The notes under the pieces: generated by a model
Seen by the model: only the letters and a program-made list of their open reading frames with translations
The model's database searches: none
Told to the model about the DNA's origin: nothing
Program-made: the position numbers and the translations under genes
Source: a virus
Reading direction: 5' to 3' (one strand)
IMG/VR virus record: IMGVR_UViG_3300020595_000110
Coordinates: 1-33,113 of that record
DNA: 33,113 bases
Shown: one piece after another, positions 7,559 to 15,518 of the stretch
Layout: the number at the start of each line of letters is the position of its first letter
How positions within the stretch are numbered: the first letter of the stretch is position 1

Positions 7559-8604
7559 TGACAGATTTTAAAAGACCTATACCTAATAGACAAAATGAAC
7601 TGTTAAGAAAAAACTTATCAGCTCCTCAGTATGATCAAGAATCATTATCTGAAAAATCAGAAAAAGGTTCTAGTTTAGCTAGAGAATCTTCTACATTAGA
7701 AATAAATGAATTTCCTATTAAAGGATTAGTTGAAGATAGAAAAACCCCAAGACTATTAAAAGATAAAGTAAATAGATCTAATGTTACTCGTAGAGATGAT
7801 GATACAACAAAAGATGTAAATATAGGTTTACAAGATCATGATGAGGCTATAGCATATTATTTTGATAAAGTTATTCAACCTTCTATTATAAAAAATGGGC
7901 AAAGAGTAGAAGTACCTTTAGTTTATGGATCTCCTGAAAGATGGAAATCAGTTCAACGAGATGGATATTATAGAGATAAAGAGGGAAAAATTCAAACCCC
8001 TCTTATTATGTTTAAGAGAGACAGTGTTGAAAAAAGAAGGGATTTAGGTAATAAAATGGATGCTAATAATCCCCAACTACAATATACTTTTCAAAAAAAA
8101 TATACAAAAAGAAATCAATATGATAATTTTTCAGTATTACAAGGTAGAACACCACAAAGAGAATTACATGCTGTAGTAGTACCTGATTATGTAACTTTAA
8201 ATTATAGTTTTACTATATGGACTTCATTTGTAGCAGATATGAATAAAATGGTTGAAGCTATAAACTATTCATCAGATTCATATTGGGGTGATTTTGAAAG
8301 ATTTAAATTTAATGCAAGAATTGATACTTTTAGTAATAGAGTAGAATTATCACAAGGAAATAATAGGGTAGTAAAAACAGATTTTGGGTTAAAATTGCAA
8401 GGATATATAATCCCAGAAGCCATGAATGCTTTTATAAACAAACACCCAACAAAACAATTTTCAAAATCTATTCTTACTAATATCACAGAAGTAATAGCCG
8501 AAGATCTAATAGAACACGATAGAGCAAGACAACCAATAAATAAAGTAGGAGATAGTGGAAGTGGTATTGGTTATGATAAAATAGGACACCAACAAATAGG
8601 ATAA
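7558..8604 (+). CDS. 15: Tail completion / sheath stabiliser protein, T4 gp15-like
   Basis: A 348-residue protein (T4 gp15: 272). The core resembles gp15: VEVPLVYGSPERWKSVQRDG (T4 VPITYASKEHF), then TPLIMFKRDS, a strand/helix region YVTLNYSFTIWTSFVADMN with MVEAINYSSDSYWG (T4 MIYELSIFTRYEDDMFQIVE), and GLKLQGYIIPE near residue 282 (T4 FEVNGWMYPP). About 95 charged, probably disordered residues are added at the N-terminus, and the C-terminus is a basic/polar tail. gp15 caps the tail tube and sheath and contacts the neck. Its start overlaps the gp14-like stop (TAATG). A fibre gene begins 4 nt downstream. Confidence 0.78.
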   Translation: MTDFKRPIPNRQNELLRKNLSAPQYDQESLSEKSEKGSSLARESSTLEINEFPIKGLVEDRKTPRLLKDKVNRSNVTRRDDDTTKDVNIGLQDHDEAIAYYFDKVIQPSIIKNGQRVEVPLVYGSPERWKSVQRDGYYRDKEGKIQTPLIMFKRDSVEKRRDLGNKMDANNPQLQYTFQKKYTKRNQYDNFSVLQGRTPQRELHAVVVPDYVTLNYSFTIWTSFVADMNKMVEAINYSSDSYWGDFERFKFNARIDTFSNRVELSQGNNRVVKTDFGLKLQGYIIPEAMNAFINKHPTKQFSKSILTNITEVIAEDLIEHDRARQPINKVGDSGSGIGYDKIGHQQIG

Positions 8605-8608
8605 TAAA

Positions 8609-9241
8609 ATGGCAAAACAAACAAGAACAACATTAAAAGGATACTTTGAAACAGGAGATATACCTACAGGGGGAAATTATGTTGATTTAATAGACAGTCC
8701 CTTAATGTTAAATACTGAAAATACAGGAAGTGCAAATATTTTAGGCACCATAACAGCTTCAGGAGATATTAGTTCAAGTGGAGACATAATAGGAGTTACT
8801 GGTTCGTTTGATTATGTAAAAACAGATAAATTACAAGTAGGAGCAGCAGGTGGTACAGATATATTAAGTATAGATGGTGGTGATTTACAATTAGAAAATG
8901 GTAAACAAATAACATTCTCAGATATAGGTGATGGAAATACTGGTAGAGTAAGAATAGTTGGTAATGAAGATAGTGATACTATCCAGATGTTTGTTGATAA
9001 TAATAATTCCCATACATTAAGATTAGATACGACAGGTGTTAGTATAGGAACATCCACACCAGCAGAAAAACTAACAGTAGAAGGCAATATAAGTGCAAGT
9101 GGTTTTATAAGTGCTTTTGGAAGCTCTTCATTTGTAGGATTACCAACCACAGAACCTTCAACAACAGGAACTTTATGGTTATCAGGTAGTGGTGGGGGAT
9201 CAGCTTCAGGATCAAAATATTTAATGGTATTTACAGGATAA
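8609..9241 (+). CDS. Short tail-fibre-like protein (KGYFETGD class)
   Basis: A 210-residue fibre-like protein. The N-terminal KGYFETGD-x-PT...DLIDS (about 9-29) is shared with the gene at 13313 and is probably an attachment domain. TASGDISSSGDIIGVTGSF repeats follow, then a strand-rich domain around DTIQMFVDNNNSHTLRLDTTGVSIG and a second GNISASGFIS repeat. The C-terminus is GTLWLSGSGGGSASGSKYLMVFTG, a short Gly/Ser tip. The ISASG repeat type is typical of trimeric fibre shafts in uncultured marine phages (family knowledge). It is the first member of the long fibre array and is probably co-transcribed with the neck genes. Confidence 0.75.
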   Translation: MAKQTRTTLKGYFETGDIPTGGNYVDLIDSPLMLNTENTGSANILGTITASGDISSSGDIIGVTGSFDYVKTDKLQVGAAGGTDILSIDGGDLQLENGKQITFSDIGDGNTGRVRIVGNEDSDTIQMFVDNNNSHTLRLDTTGVSIGTSTPAEKLTVEGNISASGFISAFGSSSFVGLPTTEPSTTGTLWLSGSGGGSASGSKYLMVFTG

Positions 9242-9252
9242 TTCGATAAAAA

Positions 9253-10734
9253 ATGTCTATATATAACCCTCTTTCTAGTAGTATAAGTCCTTCTTTATTT
9301 TTATCTTATACAAATTTTCAAGTAACTTCATCTATACCCGTAAGTTCTTCAGAAAGAACTCCTACTTCATCAGCAGTACTAGTTTCTGGATCAGTTTTTT
9401 TACTGTCAGCTAGTGCAGCTTATACAGCAGGATTAAATGTACAAACATCAGTAAACTTAAATAGTTATGTTTATGGAGTAGCTTCATCTGATCCAACAGA
9501 TATTTCTTCTTCTTTATATGATGTAGAAACCCCCGGTTATAGTGCTATAGGAGATAATGCTACTACAAATAATCCTCCACAATATGTTGAAGGACCTATA
9601 AGAATAACTACAGGAAGTCAAGCAAGCACCACAACAGGTAGTATAAGAATTGGTTATGGAAGAATTTTACGAATTAAAGATGGAGATAATTTTACTGTAA
9701 GATTAGGATGCACAAACCCAACTGCTTTTAATTATGATCCTAATGCAAATGTTGATAATGGAAGTTGTATATTACCTATTTATGGATGTACAAATCCAAA
9801 TTCTTCGAATTATAATTCAGCAGCAAATATAGATGATGGTTCTTGCGCAATAGCAGGATGTACAGACCCTACAGCTTTAAATTACAATCCTTTAGCAACT
9901 ACAGAAAATGGAACATGTCAATATGTTACAAATGGTACTTTTATTAATACTAATCAAACTACTACACATACTGATAATTCTTATTTAAATTCAGGGATAT
10001 CTTCATATAATAGTCCAACTTTGAATACTAATGGAAGTATATTAATACAAACAAATGGAGAAGCTTATGTGGGTCCTTATCATGTAATAACTAATTCACC
10101 TAAAATATATGTAATAGGAACTACTCCTTCCCTCAAACCTACACAATTTGTAGAAGGAAATATATTAATTTTAAGAAATGGAAATAGAAAATATACAGAT
10201 AATAATGAATCTATTTCTAATAATTTACCTTCTGCTTATGATAAACCTATCTCTCAAGAACAACTTTGTTCTAATTGCTATTTTAATCAAAATGGTAATT
10301 GCACAAAATGGAATGCAGAAATAAGAATGGATTATTGGTGTGCTGCTTATAAACCTTTAGGAGTACTTACACCAGCAGGAGATACTTTTAGAAGTGATTT
10401 TCCAGGAATGATCCAAACAGGATTAACAACATCAGGTAATGAATTTGTACTTGATAATAAAAAATATTATATAGGAAGTTATCGTATAATGCCAGATGGA
10501 ACATATTTTGCAGATAATACATTACCTTTTAAAAGAATATATTTAAAACAAACACTTAAATTTGGTTCTAATAAACATTTTACAAAAATCAATAAAAATA
10601 AACAAGGAAAACAAATAATACAAACAACAACTTCTCCTTCAACAACAGTTCCTTCTACAACAGAAACAACTACAGTTTCTACAGGAACTACTACACCTTC
10701 CACTAGTGGAACAGGAACAAGTTATAGTTATTAA
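9253..10734 (+). CDS. Adhesin-like protein with GCTxP repeats and a Cys4 motif
   Basis: A 493-residue protein unlike its neighbours. Residues 1-150 are Ser/Thr-rich beta structure. Residues 152-222 hold three copies of the GCT(N/D)PxxxNYxxxAxxxxGSC module, each with a Cys pair (153/172, 179/198, 203/222); such modules are frequent in secreted proteins of marine Bacteroidetes. Residues 225-330 contain repeated strands (AYVGPYHVI). C339, C342, C350 and C363 form CSNC-x7-C-x12-C followed by AAYKP, a spacing like a small high-potential iron-sulphur protein. YYIGSYRIMPDGTYFADNTLPF follows, and the last 40 residues are a Thr/Ser linker. Likely a virion adhesin or fibre. The iron-sulphur reading is inference; the cysteines could equally bind zinc or form disulphides. 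Confidence 0.72.
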   Translation: MSIYNPLSSSISPSLFLSYTNFQVTSSIPVSSSERTPTSSAVLVSGSVFLLSASAAYTAGLNVQTSVNLNSYVYGVASSDPTDISSSLYDVETPGYSAIGDNATTNNPPQYVEGPIRITTGSQASTTTGSIRIGYGRILRIKDGDNFTVRLGCTNPTAFNYDPNANVDNGSCILPIYGCTNPNSSNYNSAANIDDGSCAIAGCTDPTALNYNPLATTENGTCQYVTNGTFINTNQTTTHTDNSYLNSGISSYNSPTLNTNGSILIQTNGEAYVGPYHVITNSPKIYVIGTTPSLKPTQFVEGNILILRNGNRKYTDNNESISNNLPSAYDKPISQEQLCSNCYFNQNGNCTKWNAEIRMDYWCAAYKPLGVLTPAGDTFRSDFPGMIQTGLTTSGNEFVLDNKKYYIGSYRIMPDGTYFADNTLPFKRIYLKQTLKFGSNKHFTKINKNKQGKQIIQTTTSPSTTVPSTTETTTVSTGTTTPSTSGTGTSYSY

Positions 10735-10750
10735 CATAAGACAATAAAAA

Positions 10751-13297
10751 ATGAGTACATTATTCGTAAATACAATTAAACCAGATTCAGGATCTAATAT
10801 TCTGATATCTTCTTCATTAATAGTTTCTGAAAGCTTAAAAGTAGCAGGAGATTTTGAATTAAGTGGTTCTATAAAATTAGGTAATGCAGACACAGATTCA
10901 ATTGGTTTTGTTGCTGATGTAAGTTCAAGTATACTTCCTGACGCAAATGAAACATTTGATTTAGGATCTACTACTAAAAAATGGAGACATTTACACGCAG
11001 TAGGAATTACAGCATCAGGAGACATAAGCTCAAGTGGAATCATAATAGGAAATATAGGACAATTTAATGAATTAGAATTTGGTGCTTTTGCAAATATAAC
11101 AGCTAGTGGTAATATAAGTACAAGTGGAGCTTTTATTGGAGATGGAAGTCAATTATCAGGAATAGGAATATCAGGATCTGCTTTAGATGTAATTAATATA
11201 TCCTCTAGTGGAAATATAAGTTCAAGTGCAACAGGATCCTTTAATCATTTCTTTGTAAGTGGTGAAATCAGTGGATCAGTTAGTGCTAGTGGTACTGGAT
11301 CTTTTCAGGGAGGAGTAAACGCAGCAGGAACAAATAGTACATTTGGTAACATAACAGCTTCAGGTAATATAAGTGCTAGTGGATATGTCTTTAGTAATAA
11401 TTTAGTTTTACCTATTGATGGTACTGAAGATGCAAAAATAGTATTTTCTAAAAATTGGACAGGTGATGTATCAACTCAAAAAGGTAACAATGGGTACATT
11501 TATGATGATGATGATTCTATACAAATAGGATATGCAGATTCAGATATTATTGCAATAGGACAACAAGATTCAATTAATACTGATTCTGCTGGGATGAGAA
11601 TATTCCTTCAATCAGGAGTTAGAGTAGCAGGAAGTGTAAGCGCAAGTGGAACAGGTTCATTTCAACATGGAATAGATGCAGCAGGAGCTACAGGTTCCTT
11701 TGGTATGATATCTGCAAGTGGAGATATATCTGCTTCAGGAACAGGATCTTTTGAATTTTTAACAGTACCAGGTGAAGTTAGTGGTAATATAAGTGCTAGT
11801 GGAACTGGATCTTTTAGAGGGGGAATAGATTGTATAGGGGATGGAACAGGAATGGCCCCAGCTACAGGAGCATTTGGATATATAAGTGCTAGTGGAGATA
11901 TATCATCTTCTGCTTCAGGTTCTTTTATGCATCTGTCAGTAAGTGGATCAGGTTCAATGACTTATTTATTTGTGTCAGCATCTGATCAATTAAATACAGC
12001 AATAAGTTGTAGTGGTGGTATTTCTGCTAGTTATTTCTCTGGGGATGGAAGACATCTTGAAAATGTAACAGCTAGTTTTGTTGCAGGAGGAACAACAGCT
12101 GCTGGTGCTAATACACAATTACAATTTAATGATGGTGGTGCTTTAGGGGCAGACGCAGGACTTGTATATAATAAAACAACAGATGTTTTATCAGTATCAG
12201 GATCTATAATAGTAGGTACTAATACCCCGGGATTAGGTCATGTAAGTGCAAGTAGAGTAAGTGCAAGTGCAGGATTTGAAGCAGACACATTAAGTACAAG
12301 TTCATTTGGTTTTATTTCTTGTAGTGGAGATATTAGCTCAAGTGGAACAGGTTCTTTTGAGGGGGGTATAAATTGTATTTCTCCAGGAGGTGATGATGTT
12401 GATGGAACAGGTTCATTTGGGTATATTTCTTGTAGTGGAGATATAAGTATGAGTGGAACTTTTTCGGCAGGTGCTATATCATCAAGTGGAACTATAAGTG
12501 GAAGTTTATTAAAAGGACAACAAATTCAAGCCCAAGAAGGTGATAGTTTAGGATTTAGATTTAATTTAAATAATGATTCAGTAGTAAATGCTTTAAGATA
12601 TAAAACAATATCTACAGTAGGACATGCAGATATAAATGCTTTACCTTTAACAGTAACTAAAGATATTTCAGGTAGTGCAAATCTTTTAATAGGTGGAACT
12701 GCAATAGTAGGAGGAGCAACAACAATAGCAGGAACTACAACAACAAATGGTACTTTAAATGTAGCTAGTGATTTTCAAATAGCAGGAGTAGCAGTAACAG
12801 CAACAGCAGCTGAATTAAATAAAATGGATGGATTTGTTGGAACAACAGCCCAATTAAATGCGTTCATAAAAACAACAGATGAAGCAATTGAAGCTTCTAA
12901 AGCAGTAAAATATGATTCAGATGGAGCAATAAGAACTAAAAAAGTAATAAAATCTTCAGGAGTAACATTAACTGCTGGAGATAGTGATGCATTATTAGCT
13001 CCATCAGGAGCAGCAGCACAAACATTTGTATTACCAGCTGTAGCAGAGGCTAAAGGAGTAAGATTTGAATTTGTAGCTGCTAGTGCTGCAGCACATATAA
13101 TACAAAGTGAAGGTTCAAATATATTTGGTCAAATAATAGATAATTCAAATGCAGCCACATTAGCAAGAACTGAATTAGAAGGAAGCAGTAGAATAGTATT
13201 GCAAAACCCAAAAATTGGAGACAGAATAACTATAATAAGTGATGGAGCTAGATATTTTGTTGATGGAAGAACAAATGACACACCAGGATTAGCATAA
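10751..13297 (+). CDS. Large tail fibre with ISASG repeats
   Basis: An 848-residue fibre. The N-terminus (STLFVNTIKPDSGSN, then KLGNADTDSIGFVADVSSS and ETFDLGSTTKKWRHLH) is paralogous to the gene at 15519. Residues about 90-600 are many (S/T)ASG(D/N)IS(A/S)SG units interleaved with TGSF, GGI and FGxIS segments, probably a trimeric beta shaft. TAAELNKMDGFVGTTAQLNAF (about 685-705) is a common phage-fibre element. The C-terminal ~115 residues form a globular-looking domain (FVLPAVAEAKGVRFEFVAAS and KIGDRITIISDGARYFVDG) that resembles the C-terminus of the 15519 product. No chaperone or peptidase motif seen. Role: host recognition or baseplate-attached fibre, inferred from repeats and neighbours. 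Confidence 0.8.
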   Translation: MSTLFVNTIKPDSGSNILISSSLIVSESLKVAGDFELSGSIKLGNADTDSIGFVADVSSSILPDANETFDLGSTTKKWRHLHAVGITASGDISSSGIIIGNIGQFNELEFGAFANITASGNISTSGAFIGDGSQLSGIGISGSALDVINISSSGNISSSATGSFNHFFVSGEISGSVSASGTGSFQGGVNAAGTNSTFGNITASGNISASGYVFSNNLVLPIDGTEDAKIVFSKNWTGDVSTQKGNNGYIYDDDDSIQIGYADSDIIAIGQQDSINTDSAGMRIFLQSGVRVAGSVSASGTGSFQHGIDAAGATGSFGMISASGDISASGTGSFEFLTVPGEVSGNISASGTGSFRGGIDCIGDGTGMAPATGAFGYISASGDISSSASGSFMHLSVSGSGSMTYLFVSASDQLNTAISCSGGISASYFSGDGRHLENVTASFVAGGTTAAGANTQLQFNDGGALGADAGLVYNKTTDVLSVSGSIIVGTNTPGLGHVSASRVSASAGFEADTLSTSSFGFISCSGDISSSGTGSFEGGINCISPGGDDVDGTGSFGYISCSGDISMSGTFSAGAISSSGTISGSLLKGQQIQAQEGDSLGFRFNLNNDSVVNALRYKTISTVGHADINALPLTVTKDISGSANLLIGGTAIVGGATTIAGTTTTNGTLNVASDFQIAGVAVTATAAELNKMDGFVGTTAQLNAFIKTTDEAIEASKAVKYDSDGAIRTKKVIKSSGVTLTAGDSDALLAPSGAAAQTFVLPAVAEAKGVRFEFVAASAAAHIIQSEGSNIFGQIIDNSNAATLARTELEGSSRIVLQNPKIGDRITIISDGARYFVDGRTNDTPGLA

Positions 13298-13312
13298 TAA
13301 ATAAATAAAAAA

Positions 13313-15436
13313 ATGTCAATAGTAACTAAAGCAATATTAAAAGGGTATTTTGAAACAGGAGATAGACCCACAGAAGGTCAATTTATTGATCTAATAGATT
13401 CTATTGTAACTTTAACCCATGCAAATACAGGTGATGTTACTATTGTAGGAACTTTAACAGTTGATAATATAAATATAGGCTCACACATAAGTGCAAGTAG
13501 AGTAAGCGCTAGTGGGGGCTTTGAAGCAGACACATTAAGTACAAGTTCATTTGGATATATTTCATCTAGTGGTGATATAAGTACAAGTGGAAATATATTT
13601 GCCCGAGAAGGAGTTTTAGAAATAACAAATGTTAGTGCATCTTCATTTACAAATATTTACTCTTTATCTCATATAACTTCTAGTGGTAATATAAGTGCAA
13701 GTGGAGACGTAATAGGATTCACAGGATCTTTTCATTATTTAGAAGGAGATGGTAGTGGATTAACTAATGTTCATGTTGAAGATGTTGTTCATGGTAATAA
13801 AGTATCAGTAACAGGTAGTCAAAAAGTAACATCTAATACTAATAATACTGTAGCAACTAATAATACAGGAGAATTTACAATACCAATAGGAGCAAATTAT
13901 ACAGTAGAAACAGGGGGACAAGTTGATTTACAATATACTCCTATAGCAGAAAGAGTATACAGATATGATGTTGATACAGGCAATTTTATTCCTTATGCTC
14001 AAGCAAATATAGATTCTGAAACTACTTTAATGAAAGGTTTTGGAGCAGGAACAGCAGGAGTAGGTAATGATATAACTGTAAGACATAACGCAACAGTTCC
14101 AGAAAATTTTGTTACAACTTTATATACAACAGCACATAATGTAACACAATCTGAGGATCCTAATAATAATCCTATAGTAAACGATCCTAATTCAATAACA
14201 ATACAAGATCAATCTACTTATACTATAAAAGCAGGAGCAGATGTAACAATAGATGGGGTTCATCATGGAGTTGTTAGAAAAGATATAGCCCTATTTAAAA
14301 CTATGGGGATAGGAGATACACAAGCAATTGGTCCTTCAGGAAGTGATTCTTTCAATGACCAATATAATAATATATACCCTTCAGCTTCCGCACATTTACA
14401 TATTTCAGCAAGTAATCCAGTAGTTAAAATAGAAGCATCATCAGGAACAGGATTATTGTCTATAGATGGTAATATAAGTGCAAGTGGGGGAACAATAACA
14501 GCATTATCAGGTTCATTCTCAGAATTATCAGGTAACAGTCCTTTAACAGTTAATGGAGAAGTTATTTTTACTGGAGTTGTTAAAACATCTGGTAATATAA
14601 GCGCAAGTGGAGAAATTAGTGCAAGTAATGGATTTGAGGCGGGTACAACAAGCACAAGTTCATTCGGATTTATTTCAGCAAGTGGAACTATAAGTACAAG
14701 TAAAGCTATTATAGCTAATAGTTTATCATTTCTACCTGGCATGTTTATTCGAGATGATTCAATTTCAACTAGTGCAGGTAACATATATTTTTCAGATGGA
14801 ATAGAAGTAGGTGGTACAGGTCACATAACAGCCTCAGGGAATATAAGTGCAAGTGGAACTCTCACAGCTGAAAATATAGAACTTCCTCCAGGGGGAGCAA
14901 TAAGACCAACTGTAAATTCTAATACTATTTCTTTTAGAGCACATGATCATGGTTCAGCTGAATTCATGGAAATAGGATCTAATATATTCAATGTGTATAT
15001 GGATGGTAGGAATACCTTTGCTATAGCTAGAACTAATACCCAAGAAGGACAAATAACTTTAAATGCTACTAATGACAATTATGATGTCTCTATAAAATAT
15101 GATGACACTTCAACAGCATTTACTTCAAACGCAGCAAGTCATTTTGTACAAATGTCTGGACCAGTAGTAATTTCAAGATCTGGTAGCGCAACAGCAACAC
15201 CACTAGGTTCTAATTTTTCAGCAGTTACAGATGGCAACTCAGCATTACAATTATCAGGAAGTCTATTTACAGATGGTCATATAACAGCCTCAAGTAATAT
15301 AAGTGCAAGTGGTGATATTACTGGTGTAACAGGTTCATTTGAGGGGGGATTAGTATTAACATCTCCTAATGGAACTAAATATAGATTCACAACAAATGAT
15401 TCAGGACATTTATCATTAACAGGTAGTGCAGTGTAA
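13313..15436 (+). CDS. Tail fibre, KGYFETGD class
   Basis: A 707-residue fibre with an N-terminal KGYFETGDRPTEGQFIDLIDS motif (about 9-29), as in the 8609 product. ISASR/ISASG shaft repeats follow, and then a non-repetitive insertion of about 215 residues (roughly 145-360) with strand-rich sequence (FTIPIGANYTVETGGQVDL, DQSTYTIKAGADVTIDGVHH). This insertion could be a knob or binding domain. More ISASG repeats follow from residue 360. The C-terminus ends SPNGTKYRFTTNDSGHLSLTGSAV. It is close to the upstream fibre gene (15 nt gap) and has no promoter motif of its own. Confidence 0.8.
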   Translation: MSIVTKAILKGYFETGDRPTEGQFIDLIDSIVTLTHANTGDVTIVGTLTVDNINIGSHISASRVSASGGFEADTLSTSSFGYISSSGDISTSGNIFAREGVLEITNVSASSFTNIYSLSHITSSGNISASGDVIGFTGSFHYLEGDGSGLTNVHVEDVVHGNKVSVTGSQKVTSNTNNTVATNNTGEFTIPIGANYTVETGGQVDLQYTPIAERVYRYDVDTGNFIPYAQANIDSETTLMKGFGAGTAGVGNDITVRHNATVPENFVTTLYTTAHNVTQSEDPNNNPIVNDPNSITIQDQSTYTIKAGADVTIDGVHHGVVRKDIALFKTMGIGDTQAIGPSGSDSFNDQYNNIYPSASAHLHISASNPVVKIEASSGTGLLSIDGNISASGGTITALSGSFSELSGNSPLTVNGEVIFTGVVKTSGNISASGEISASNGFEAGTTSTSSFGFISASGTISTSKAIIANSLSFLPGMFIRDDSISTSAGNIYFSDGIEVGGTGHITASGNISASGTLTAENIELPPGGAIRPTVNSNTISFRAHDHGSAEFMEIGSNIFNVYMDGRNTFAIARTNTQEGQITLNATNDNYDVSIKYDDTSTAFTSNAASHFVQMSGPVVISRSGSATATPLGSNFSAVTDGNSALQLSGSLFTDGHITASSNISASGDITGVTGSFEGGLVLTSPNGTKYRFTTNDSGHLSLTGSAV

Positions 15437-15459
15437 TCATGGTTTTCTAGAAAAAATCT

Positions 15460-15468
15460 ATATTTATA
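15460..15468 (+). promoter_or_regulatory. Late-promoter-like motif ATATTTATA
   Basis: CTATATTTATATAACG in the 82-nt gap, 50 nt before the ATG at 15519. No terminator hairpin is seen in this gap. Confidence 0.5.
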
Positions 15469-15518
15469 TAACGTAAAGCAATATTAAAAACCATACAACC
15501 ACATTAAAATAAAATATA

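Noticed and set aside
12240-12260. CCCGGG within a fibre gene as a functional site
   Set aside because: A single palindromic hexamer; no reason to read more into it.
14263-14784. Minus-strand 173-codon frame opposite a fibre gene
   Set aside because: The + strand is a clear repeat-bearing fibre. Long antisense frames recur over all ISASG regions because of repeat codon bias. The same applies to 16904-17086, 17194-17433, 17489-17851, 17861-18319, 19489-19977 and 20506-20883.
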